Virus record (IMG/VR): IMGVR_UViG_3300025122_000014
Span: 1-60,945 of that record
Origin: a virus
Length of the DNA stretch: 60,945 bases
Reading direction: 5' to 3' (one strand)
The position numbers were made by a program, and so were the translations under genes. The first letter of the stretch is position 1, and each line of letters begins with the position of its first letter. Under the pieces are notes generated by a model. It did no database searches. It was given only the letters and a program-made list of their open reading frames with translations, and was not told where the DNA came from. Positions 16,637 to 24,620 of the stretch are shown here, piece after piece.

Positions 16637-19600
16637 TGTATGGAAAGATTTTGACGCAGCAAAGTCTTTTAATCCTAATAGCCCAAATCCACAGTTATCA
16701 TATCAATACACACTTAATTTAGGTACAGATGGAGTGCCTATACTGTTTAGTTCTGAAATACCTATAGGTGGTAATTTTGAAAAAATAGATTTAGGTTTTT
16801 ATCCAGAAATAATAAACTTATCTAATTACTTCGTAACCGGGTCATTATTATTTAGTACAAACTATACCAGTCCAGAGATAGATTTCTATATTAATAATGA
16901 ATTATTGAATGTTAAAAAGAGTAATGGGACAACCATACTAGCAAATCCAGGTTTTGATGTTAATAATCCACTTAGAAACATGAGTTGTTCATTCTGGTAC
17001 AGTTACTATGATATGGAAAAAGATAGTCTGTATTCAGGATACTCATCATCATATCTACTATTCCCATCAACAGGAGGACTAAAATACGCTCAAACTAAAA
17101 ATGAATTTTTTGATTCTGTTGGTACATTAAAAAAAGAAATATACGGCTCCAAATCTACACATAATGGGGCAACTAGATTCGCGTGGGGGCTATCACCTTA
17201 CGGGTTCTTTGAACATAATAATATGAGTTTTCCACCACCAGACAGATATATTAAGAAAATAGATACTATGAGTAATTCACAAGATGATTTTGATATACTA
17301 TTTTGTGATGGTGATAATGAATGTTATGATACCATAGAAGAGATATTTGACATATTTGATGATAATATTCTAGATAGTTTTGAAGAGTATTTTTTAAATT
17401 TTTCTTCATCTTCGAATAAATTTAATAATAATATGGCTGGACTTAATGCTGGTGACCCAAACAGTGGTACAACGATTACTACACCGTATGGTAACTTTGG
17501 GTCTGGAGATATAAGAAACTTCCAATCACTACTTAGAAGTTTTATGATATTAGAGAAAGATAGGGTAGGCACACCTAGTAACAATAATACAGACTTTGGT
17601 AAACAATTAGCTAATGCACAGACTAAGAAGTTACATGAGAAGTTAAAGTTGTTTCTAGAAATAAATGTCGCTATGAGACTATCAAACCCAAACCAACTTG
17701 ATTTATTAAGTTTACGAACTTTTGTTGGTGAGACTAATTATTATGATTTTGGGACTTATCAATACGATTTACCACCCGATGTTACATTAGCGGTATCTGA
17801 GACTTCACATCCTTTAGAGTATAAAGCTTTAAGAACTAAATTAGGTTTCTTTAGTGATAATTTCTTAAAATATTCAGATACCGGTTCTTATGTTTTTGAC
17901 TTCTTTAGGGTAATGGATGTAGAATTTTCCGTTCCTAATATAGAAAGATTATATACAATTATAAGACAGTACATAACTTACGTTGCTTTAAATGGCCCAA
18001 TCACCCGAACAGCATTTATTGATTATTTAACTAATGGGTTAGATGAATTATATCAGGGGCAAATACAAATGTTAGAAGAAACTTTCTTAAAGATTAAAGA
18101 AGTTTTACCAGATGTACCAGAAGAAAGAGTAGGAGAGTTTCAAAGTATGTTAGAGAGTGACGAACAAAAATTAGAACTGTACCTACAATTCCAAACACTT
18201 AATAATAAATGGATTTCTGGTACAGATGTAGTCAATAAAACTATTTTTGAAGATTTTATGTTTTTAGATAGGGCAAATAGAGATATTGGGTCTACAGCTA
18301 TAATGGATGTGTATGCATTAAAGAAATTTACAAATGTTGATAATGCGGGTGCTTCATTTTATAATTTATTAGGTTCTTTATTAGATAGTAATTATTTCTT
18401 ATTCCTACCACTACCAACATATATTAATTTTTACGGGACCCAAACTGTAAATAATGAAGCAATTTCAAGATTTGGTAGTACCGAGGAAGCTGGTAGTTTA
18501 TTTGGCACACATATGGAAGTTGACACAATTGATACAGGACCTAAGTTCATATGTATGTACGTGGGGGAAAGGTCACAACATCCAGACATGCAAACAGAAC
18601 AATATAGATATAAGACTGATTCTTTCTTATTAGGCCGTACAGCGGACAATCCTTTATTTAATGTATGTGATAATCCAGGGAAATGTAATAAAGTAGTAGC
18701 TTTTGCAGTAGATTTTGGTTTGGAAAATCAAAATATGTTTAAAGGTATAAGTTTAGACCAGGCAGATTTCCAAAATACATCTGAAACTTTTTCACTCACC
18801 CAAGCAATCGCAGATTCTCAAAGTGGTAGAGATATAGCTACTCAAGGAACCAGTTTATTTAATGTATATAGAAGTAGGTCCTATACTTGTAAAGTAGAAG
18901 CAATGGGGAACGCTACCATACAACCAACAATGTATTTTATGTTAAGACACGTACCTATGTTTAATGGACCATACTTAATAACAAAAGTAACTCATAGTAT
19001 TACTCCTAATGATATGAATACTAGTTTTGAAGGTGTAAGGTCACCATTTTATAAATTACCAGATATAGAGAATTTAGTAGCGAGAGTTAATAAGAGTTAT
19101 TTAAATAGAATTAAGAAAAAGAAAGAAATAGAAAAGTCAAAAGGGGGATTCAACCCTGAAGGTACAAAATATACAGACCCGCCTGGATTTAGTAGCTCAA
19201 GTAAGCCAGGACCAAACGGTTCTATTAGAATGATAGTGGTCCATGTTACAGCGGGAGAAGATTATGGAGCAAATCCAGTAATAGAGATAAACAGACAACA
19301 TATAAACAGAGGTTTCTCAGGGATAGGATACCATTACCTAATCTCAAGAGGTACTGGTGGAAGTCAACCAGATGGGGCTATCATGGCAGGAAGACCCGCA
19401 GGTAAGATAGGGGCACATACTACAGGTAAAAATAGTATAAGTTATGGAGTATCGATGGTAGCAAATTGTGCAAAATCTGGGACATATGATTCTACACCGA
19501 CCAGTACAAATCCTTATGCTACAACAGCTCAAAAAGAGTCTTTGGTTAATTTATTAGTTTATCTTTTATTTAAATCTAGAATTTTCCTTGCTATGCATGG

Positions 19601-20072
19601 ACAAAATCTACATCCTGGTGGGACCCACACAGGACAATTAAAAATATTTTTCCCGGATGACACAGAACAAGTTCATAAAGCTGCAGACACAAACCCAATA
19701 CCAATAAGTTATCTCAAGAAAGTAATTTATGGTCATAATCAATTTGCTAGTAAAAGATGTCCGTGTTTTAAAGTACCTTCTGCTTTAGACGGTAATTTTG
19801 GTACTGAATTACAAAATAAAATTATGGAATATATGTCCGATGCTGTTATGTTTAGTCAGCAAGTGGGTGTCGAGCATGTAAAAATAGACGCAAAAGGTAA
19901 TCCATTAGGAGGTGGTGGTACAGCTTTGGAAGCGGAGATATATTATGATTCCCACGGAACTACCTATTATCCATACATAGATGGATGGGAAGGAGGGCCT
20001 CATTCAGGTAGAAAACCGACCATATATAAGGATGGTGATTTTACATGGTCAAATAGAAGAGACATAACTTAA
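16602..20072 (+). CDS. Baseplate hub protein, C-terminal part with T7-lysozyme-type amidase domain
   Basis: The frame is open from 16602, overlapping the end of the previous ORF, but has no ATG there. The first possible start is GTG 16734, and the first in-frame ATG is about 250 nt later. This argues for continuation of the preceding hub gene, giving ~2,200 aa in total. A hub C-terminal adaptor domain lies near 18.8-19.05 kb (MYFMLRHVPMFNGPYLITKV). The last part (~19.2-19.8 kb) is an N-acetylmuramoyl-L-alanine amidase of the Amidase_2/T7 lysozyme family: IVVHVTAG with the first zinc His, GIGYHYLI, AGKIGAHTTG, then HNQFASKRCPC. In that last motif the His, the Lys at +6 and the Cys at +8 reproduce T7 lysozyme H122, K128 and C130. 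It probably cuts peptidoglycan during tail penetration, like T4 gp5 but with a different enzyme. Confidence 0.82.
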   Translation, partial: QHINYGTDHLTSVWKDFDAAKSFNPNSPNPQLSYQYTLNLGTDGVPILFSSEIPIGGNFEKIDLGFYPEIINLSNYFVTGSLLFSTNYTSPEIDFYINNELLNVKKSNGTTILANPGFDVNNPLRNMSCSFWYSYYDMEKDSLYSGYSSSYLLFPSTGGLKYAQTKNEFFDSVGTLKKEIYGSKSTHNGATRFAWGLSPYGFFEHNNMSFPPPDRYIKKIDTMSNSQDDFDILFCDGDNECYDTIEEIFDIFDDNILDSFEEYFLNFSSSSNKFNNNMAGLNAGDPNSGTTITTPYGNFGSGDIRNFQSLLRSFMILEKDRVGTPSNNNTDFGKQLANAQTKKLHEKLKLFLEINVAMRLSNPNQLDLLSLRTFVGETNYYDFGTYQYDLPPDVTLAVSETSHPLEYKALRTKLGFFSDNFLKYSDTGSYVFDFFRVMDVEFSVPNIERLYTIIRQYITYVALNGPITRTAFIDYLTNGLDELYQGQIQMLEETFLKIKEVLPDVPEERVGEFQSMLESDEQKLELYLQFQTLNNKWISGTDVVNKTIFEDFMFLDRANRDIGSTAIMDVYALKKFTNVDNAGASFYNLLGSLLDSNYFLFLPLPTYINFYGTQTVNNEAISRFGSTEEAGSLFGTHMEVDTIDTGPKFICMYVGERSQHPDMQTEQYRYKTDSFLLGRTADNPLFNVCDNPGKCNKVVAFAVDFGLENQNMFKGISLDQADFQNTSETFSLTQAIADSQSGRDIATQGTSLFNVYRSRSYTCKVEAMGNATIQPTMYFMLRHVPMFNGPYLITKVTHSITPNDMNTSFEGVRSPFYKLPDIENLVARVNKSYLNRIKKKKEIEKSKGGFNPEGTKYTDPPGFSSSSKPGPNGSIRMIVVHVTAGEDYGANPVIEINRQHINRGFSGIGYHYLISRGTGGSQPDGAIMAGRPAGKIGAHTTGKNSISYGVSMVANCAKSGTYDSTPTSTNPYATTAQKESLVNLLVYLLFKSRIFLAMHGQNLHPGGTHTGQLKIFFPDDTEQVHKAADTNPIPISYLKKVIYGHNQFASKRCPCFKVPSALDGNFGTELQNKIMEYMSDAVMFSQQVGVEHVKIDAKGNPLGGGGTALEAEIYYDSHGTTYYPYIDGWEGGPHSGRKPTIYKDGDFTWSNRRDIT

Positions 20073-20091
20073 CATTTGTTTAATAACTGTA

Positions 20092-20098
20092 TATTTAT
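20092..20098 (+). promoter_or_regulatory. TATTTAT box, candidate phage promoter
   Basis: TATTTAT lies 14 nt before the ATG at 20113, in the 40-nt gap after the hub-amidase gene. It is one of the ten recurring boxes. Confidence 0.45.
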
Positions 20099-20112
20099 AA
20101 TAAAAAGTGATT

Positions 20113-20319
20113 ATGTCAGAAAAATTAGAAAACACATTAGATAATTTTCTTGGTAAAGAAAAAGGAAAAATTAAAGAAACCAATCTAGGTAATGGATATA
20201 CTGAAGTATGTGATTTAGAGACAGGTGAATGTCATACTATTAAAACTAAAGATGGTTTAGTAGAAAAGGTTAATAAAACAATGATAATAGAAGACGGTAG
20301 AACTCTTTTAAATGGCTAA
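20113..20319 (+). CDS. Small conserved-looking protein of unknown function
   Basis: This 68-aa protein (MSEKLENTLDNFLGKEKGKI...) has a helical N-terminus followed by a beta hairpin containing CDLETGECHTIKTKDG. I do not recognise a family. The ATG at 20113 is preferred over the in-frame GTG at 20107 because it follows the usual A-rich leader. The stop overlaps the next start (ATG at 20312), so it is translationally coupled to the acidic protein downstream. The two-cysteine hairpin could be structural, but no metal site is complete. Confidence 0.65.
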   Translation: MSEKLENTLDNFLGKEKGKIKETNLGNGYTEVCDLETGECHTIKTKDGLVEKVNKTMIIEDGRTLLNG

Positions 20320-21070
20320 TATGGAAATAGATAAAATTTTAACAGAAGAACTTAAAAGACACGGTCAAATTAATTCGTATGTAACTAATATCCTTGAACA
20401 AGATGAAGGAGATGCACCTATAGAAGATATTGATATGGATATACCCGCTGAAGAAGGTGATATAGATATGGCAGCAGTAGAAGGTCCAGGAGCTGAAGGA
20501 GGCGAAGAAGGCGGTGGTGATTCAGAATTTGCAGATGTAGATGCAGAAACAGATGAGGAAACTCCCCCAGCTGAGGGTGAAGAAACGGATACTGATACAA
20601 CTGAAGGAGGTACAGAAGAAATAGACGTTACTGATATTGTAGATACTGCACAGGAAGCCAGTGACAAAGCAGGTAAAGCTGTAGAAGGTATAGATTCACA
20701 AAATCAAAAAATAGATAGTTTAATCTCTAAGTTAGATAATCTAGAATCTAAATTAGGTGAAATGGACCAAGTAATGGCTAATATAGAAGCATTAGAAGGG
20801 AAGATTGAGTCACTAAGACCACCAACTCAAAAGGAAAGACTGGAAATGAGGTCATTAGATAGTGGACCATTCACTCAAACACCATCTGATTTTTTTGATG
20901 AAAAAAAGCCAGAAATGGAAAAATCAGGAAAAAATGAGTATGTTTTAACACAAGCAGATGTAGATAATTATAATGACGCTGAAATAGAAGCAAGTTTAGA
21001 TGGACCAGACAAAGAAGAAACTAATGAAAATGAGGAGGTTTACGAAAGAAAGTTAAAAGTCTTTAGATAA
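20312..21070 (+). CDS. Acidic coiled-coil protein of unknown function
   Basis: This 252-aa protein has three parts: a short N-terminal helix (KILTEELKRHGQINSYVTNI), an extremely acidic low-complexity region of Glu, Asp, Gly and Thr (about residues 30-110), and a coiled coil (about 112-170, DSQNQKIDSLISKLDNLESK ... MANIEALEGKIESL). A mixed C-terminus ends in basic RKLKVFR. No catalytic motif is present. Composition and position suggest a structural, scaffold or assembly factor, similar in style to the acidic protein at 1075, but no specific function is assigned. It ends the hub unit and is followed by a strong terminator. The ATG at 20321 is an alternative start. Confidence 0.75.
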   Translation: MANMEIDKILTEELKRHGQINSYVTNILEQDEGDAPIEDIDMDIPAEEGDIDMAAVEGPGAEGGEEGGGDSEFADVDAETDEETPPAEGEETDTDTTEGGTEEIDVTDIVDTAQEASDKAGKAVEGIDSQNQKIDSLISKLDNLESKLGEMDQVMANIEALEGKIESLRPPTQKERLEMRSLDSGPFTQTPSDFFDEKKPEMEKSGKNEYVLTQADVDNYNDAEIEASLDGPDKEETNENEEVYERKLKVFR

Positions 21071-21105
21071 TATTCTCGATAAAAAAAAATAATTGAAATT
21101 AATTG

Positions 21106-21134
21106 GACGGGGACTTTACCTCGTCTTTTTTTTT
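21106..21134 (+). terminator. Intrinsic terminator separating tail and replication modules
   Basis: The arms 21106-21112 and 21119-21125 pair over 7 bp (one G-T wobble) around a 6-nt loop, followed by nine T at 21126-21134. It stands 35 nt after the acidic gene. The remainder of the gap to 21195 is A/T only and must hold the promoter for the replication genes. The best candidate is TATATTTT at 21138-21145, resembling the Bacteroidota -7 box, but no -33 TTG is visible. Confidence 0.85.
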
Positions 21135-21194
21135 ATCTATATTTTAATAAAAATTCGAATTTTATATTAATTAATTAAAAAAAAAACACACATT

Positions 21195-22058
21195 ATGAGC
21201 AGTTTAGACGCAATACTTAACCAGTATCAAAAAAATCAAAAATCTAATTCCGATAGGAAATTTGTCAGCAATGAAGACAGACTAAAAAAATACTTTGCCG
21301 CCTTCCTACCAAAAGGACAAAAAGAAGGTGAAAAAATAGTAAGAATTTTACCAACACAAGATGGTTCATCACCATTTAAAGAAGTATGGTTCCATGAAAC
21401 CCAAATACAAGGAAGATGGCAAAAATTATACGACCCAGGTAAAAATTCAGATGGGTCACCTACAGGTGAAAGAAGCCCTTTAAATGAAGTTGAAGAGGCT
21501 TTGAAACTTACAGGTAATGAACAAGATAAAGAATTAGCTAGACAATATAGGTCTAGAAAGTTTTACATTGTTAAAGTAGTAGACAGACAAAACGAAGATG
21601 ATGGCGTAAAATTCTGGAGATTTAAACACAATTATAAAGGAGATGGTATTATGGACAAACTTATACCATTATTTCAAAAAAGAGGAGACATAACAGATTT
21701 AAAAGAAGGTAGAGATATTATACTTATTCTTAAACAAGTTAAGTCACCAAACGGCGCAACATATACTTCTGTAAGCACTATAATGACAGAAGACCCATCA
21801 CCACTTAGTACGGATGAATCATCAACGAATGAATGGTTGGGTAATGACGAAGGATGGAAAGATGTATATGCCCAAAAATCAGTAGAGTATTTAGAAGCAA
21901 TCTCAAAAGGGGAAACACCAGAATGGGATAGCGAACTTAAAAAATACGTATACACAGGCTCAGAACAAACAGAGATGAATGCTGATACAAAAGACACAGA
22001 AAAAGATTTTACGGACCCACAAAGCAAATCCCCACAAGATGAGGATTTGCCATTCTAA
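21195..22058 (+). CDS. Single-stranded DNA-binding protein, gp32-like
   Basis: This 287-aa protein coats single-stranded DNA at the replication fork and during recombination. The layout matches T4-type gp32: an N-terminal basic self-assembly region (LDAILNQYQKNQ), an OB-fold core (KIVRILPTQDGSSPFKEVWF, then RKFYIVKVVDRQNEDDGVKF, then GRDIILILKQVKSPNG), and an acidic C-terminal tail. Two features are unusual. There is no cysteine in the protein, so the structural zinc site of T4 gp32 is absent. The tail ends in DEDLPF, nearly identical to the protein-docking tip of bacterial SSB (consensus D-D-D-[IL]-P-F). It leads the replication cassette. Confidence 0.88.
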   Translation: MSSLDAILNQYQKNQKSNSDRKFVSNEDRLKKYFAAFLPKGQKEGEKIVRILPTQDGSSPFKEVWFHETQIQGRWQKLYDPGKNSDGSPTGERSPLNEVEEALKLTGNEQDKELARQYRSRKFYIVKVVDRQNEDDGVKFWRFKHNYKGDGIMDKLIPLFQKRGDITDLKEGRDIILILKQVKSPNGATYTSVSTIMTEDPSPLSTDESSTNEWLGNDEGWKDVYAQKSVEYLEAISKGETPEWDSELKKYVYTGSEQTEMNADTKDTEKDFTDPQSKSPQDEDLPF

Positions 22059-22070
22059 TAAAAGAGAAAT

Positions 22071-23066
22071 ATGGCAATAAAGAAAAAGAATTTTTCAGAA
22101 ATTAAACAAAAATTTTCTAAAAAAGCAACGTACAAAGTAGATAAGTTCTTTGATTTAGGTGAAGCTTTCATAGACGCGACCGGATTACCCGGTCCGGCTA
22201 TGGGACACATTAATATGATGTTAGGCCATAGTGATACTGGAAAAACTACAGCATTAGTTAAAACAGCTGTTGACGCACAGAGAAAAAATATATTACCAGT
22301 TTTCATTATTACAGAACAAAAATGGGATTTTGACCACGCTCAATTAATGGGGTTAGAGTGTGAGAGAAGTGATGACGGTGAATGGGACGGATTCTTTCTT
22401 TTTAATAACGACTTTCAATACATAGAACAGATTGCTGATTATATTAATGAACTTATAGACGCTCAACTTAAAGGTGAGATAGAATATGATTTATTATTTT
22501 TATGGGATTCTGTTGGTTCGGTACCATGTAAGATGACTTTTGATGGAAAAGGTGGAAAAATGCATAACGCTGCCGCATTAGCTGATAAAGTGGGTATGGG
22601 GTTAAATCAAAGAATTTCAGGAAGTAGAAAAGAAAGTTCCAAATACACTAATACATTAGTAGTAGTTAACCAACCTTGGGTAGAATTACCAGACAACCCA
22701 TTCGGTCAACCAAAAATAAAAGCTAAAGGAGGGGAAGCCTTATGGTTAAACTCAACGATAGTTTTCCTATTCGGTAATCAAAAAAATGCTGGTATAGGTA
22801 AAATAACCGCGACAAAAGATAAAAGAAAGATTAAATTTGCTACTCGAAGTAAAATTTCTGTTATGAAAAACCACGTTAACGGACTAGGATACGATGATGG
22901 TAAGATTTTAATAGTAGCACATGGGTTTCTAAAAGGTAGAGACAAAAAAGACGAAAAGGCTGCTATTGACAAGTATAAAGAAGAAAATTCCTCATACTGG
23001 AATAGAATTATAGGTAGTGAAGGGGACTTCAACATCGCTGATGAAGAAACTGGAGAGTTATATTAA
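22071..23066 (+). CDS. uvsX: UvsX/RecA-like recombinase
   Basis: This 331-aa strand-exchange ATPase belongs to the phage UvsX branch of RecA. The Walker A motif GHSDTGKTT is at residues 52-60, preceded by GLPGPAMGHINMMLG. Walker B is YDLLFLWDSVG near 140-150. A DNA-binding loop region follows around SGSRKESSKYTNTLVVVNQ. The short length and lack of a RecA C-terminal domain fit UvsX. It would form filaments on DNA coated by the upstream gp32-like protein and drive recombination-dependent replication. It starts 12 nt after the SSB stop, so the two are co-transcribed. Confidence 0.9.
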   Translation: MAIKKKNFSEIKQKFSKKATYKVDKFFDLGEAFIDATGLPGPAMGHINMMLGHSDTGKTTALVKTAVDAQRKNILPVFIITEQKWDFDHAQLMGLECERSDDGEWDGFFLFNNDFQYIEQIADYINELIDAQLKGEIEYDLLFLWDSVGSVPCKMTFDGKGGKMHNAAALADKVGMGLNQRISGSRKESSKYTNTLVVVNQPWVELPDNPFGQPKIKAKGGEALWLNSTIVFLFGNQKNAGIGKITATKDKRKIKFATRSKISVMKNHVNGLGYDDGKILIVAHGFLKGRDKKDEKAAIDKYKEENSSYWNRIIGSEGDFNIADEETGELY

Positions 23067-23096
23067 AAATATTGTTTAACCTATAAAAAATTACCA

Positions 23097-24104
23097 GTGA
23101 CACACACTCTTATTATTGATGGAAACTCCCTATTTAAAATAGGATTTCATGGCGTAAAAAATTTTTACAATGACGAACAACACGTAGGTGCTATTTTTCA
23201 TTTTGTTAATACCATTAAAAAAGGATTAATAGAAGAAGGATATGATAAAGTTGTTGTTTTTTGGGATGGCCAAGAAAATAAACTAAAAAGAAGAGAGATA
23301 TATCCCCCTTATAAGGTTGGTAGGAAACGAGACTCAATGCGAGAAGACAGTGAGTCTTTTCGATACCAACACAATAGAATTAAAGAATACTTAGAAGATT
23401 TATTTGTACGACAAGGAGAATACAAATATGCTGAAGCTGATGATTGTATAGCGTACTATTGTCACAACTCCCCGAAAGAAAAGAAAACGATATATACCGT
23501 AGATAAAGATTTAACACAATTAATATCGGAAGATGTTAAAGTGTATCTTGCATCTACAAGAACAGAATTAACACATAAAGATAAAATACCTTTAAGACAT
23601 ATTTCTATACCACCAGCTAATATGCCTTTAGTTAAAATTTTGGTAGGTGATAGTTCAGATAATTTTGGCGGTATAGAAAAGTTAGGTGAGAAAACTTTAT
23701 TAAAAATGTTTCCAAAAGTTATAGAAGAAGATATTAATTTTGATTACATTTTTGATATTAGTAGAGAAATTATTAACGATTCCCCAAATAATGTTATAGC
23801 TAATAACATTCTTGATGGCAAGAGTAGAGAAGGTAAATTTGGTTTGGATTTTTATTCTATGGGGACCAAATTAATAGATTTAAAACAACCTATACTAAAA
23901 GAAGAAAATAAAAAAGAAATAGATGAATTGATTAATTCACCACTAGACCCAACAGGAAGACACTGGAAGAACGTTATAAAATTAATGATGGAAGATGGGT
24001 TATTTAGGTTTTTACCAAAGAAAGATGATGGTTGGTCAGAATATCTACAACCCTTTATAAAATTAGGAAGAACAGAAAAGAAAAAATATAAAAAATTAAA
24101 ATAA
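23097..24104 (+). CDS. 5'-3' exonuclease / flap endonuclease (T4 RNase H type)
   Basis: This 335-aa enzyme should remove RNA primers and 5' flaps. It begins MTHTLIIDGNSLF, the conserved N-terminal PIN-like strand with the first metal aspartate. Next come VVVFWDGQENKLKRREIYPP (substrate-handling arch), YAEADDCIAYY (metal acids), YTVDKDLTQLI and VGDSSDNFGGIEKLGEKT, the acidic site leading into the helix-3-turn-helix. Order and spacing match the 5'-3' exonuclease family that includes T4 rnh. The start is a GTG at 23097, chosen because it puts the conserved strand at the N-terminus and no nearby ATG does. Confidence 0.88.
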   Translation: MTHTLIIDGNSLFKIGFHGVKNFYNDEQHVGAIFHFVNTIKKGLIEEGYDKVVVFWDGQENKLKRREIYPPYKVGRKRDSMREDSESFRYQHNRIKEYLEDLFVRQGEYKYAEADDCIAYYCHNSPKEKKTIYTVDKDLTQLISEDVKVYLASTRTELTHKDKIPLRHISIPPANMPLVKILVGDSSDNFGGIEKLGEKTLLKMFPKVIEEDINFDYIFDISREIINDSPNNVIANNILDGKSREGKFGLDFYSMGTKLIDLKQPILKEENKKEIDELINSPLDPTGRHWKNVIKLMMEDGLFRFLPKKDDGWSEYLQPFIKLGRTEKKKYKKLK

Positions 24105-24112
24105 ATAAGGCT

Positions 24113-24571
24113 ATGAAAATTAAGAATGATAATTTAAAAGATGTAACAAAATTTGAGTTTCTATTAACCATTGACGACAATATTATTTGTCAACGATACT
24201 TCAATGTTAGGAAATATAACCCAAAAACAAGGGACTCTATTGATGTATATGACACAATGTCCTACATATCAAGTGAACTAGAAGATAAGCTCGTAAAGAA
24301 GTCTATTGATAAACTTTATGACGAATATAACCCTTATAGGTTTAGAAGAGAATTTGATGACAAATTGACGAATAATGATAAACCTAGTATATGGGATGAA
24401 AAATTTCATCTTATTTTGAAGCTAAATGGAAGTGAGATATATCATAAAATTTTACCTGCAGGGGCATACCCACCCAAGGTAAGATATACTGTGGACATTA
24501 GACCTACCATACCTAGAATCTTGAATGAGTTATCAGACACTTTGTCACGTAAAAAACTTAGCTATTATTAG
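24113..24571 (+). CDS. Hypothetical protein in the replication cassette
   Basis: I do not recognise this 152-aa protein. It has an alternating beta/alpha pattern: FEFLLTIDDNIICQRYFNVR strands, a basic and acidic middle (LYDEYNPYRFRREFDDKL), and FHLILKLNGSEIYHKILPAG followed by a C-terminal helix. No Walker, zinc or catalytic motif is visible. It starts 8 nt after the exonuclease gene and ends 50 nt before the helicase gene. Synteny suggests a replication accessory role, for example helicase loading, but nothing in the sequence demonstrates it. Confidence 0.7.
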   Translation: MKIKNDNLKDVTKFEFLLTIDDNIICQRYFNVRKYNPKTRDSIDVYDTMSYISSELEDKLVKKSIDKLYDEYNPYRFRREFDDKLTNNDKPSIWDEKFHLILKLNGSEIYHKILPAGAYPPKVRYTVDIRPTIPRILNELSDTLSRKKLSYY

Positions 24572-24593
24572 CAGAGAATACACTTAATAAAAC

Positions 24594-24600
24594 TATTTAT
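24594..24600 (+). promoter_or_regulatory. TATTTAT box, candidate phage promoter
   Basis: TATTTAT lies 20 nt before the helicase ATG at 24621. It is the only box of this type inside the replication cassette and one of the ten recurring boxes. Confidence 0.4.
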
Positions 24601-24620
24601 TATTACACTAAAAGAAACAT

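Noticed and set aside
16637-16733. Apparent 97-nt intergenic gap between the two hub ORFs
   Set aside because: It is coding in the +1 frame with sensible sequence continuous with the downstream ORF, so it is not a real spacer.
24552-24575. Short hairpin (GCTA/TAGC) at the end of the hypothetical gene before the helicase
   Set aside because: Only four base pairs and no T-run; not enough for a terminator.
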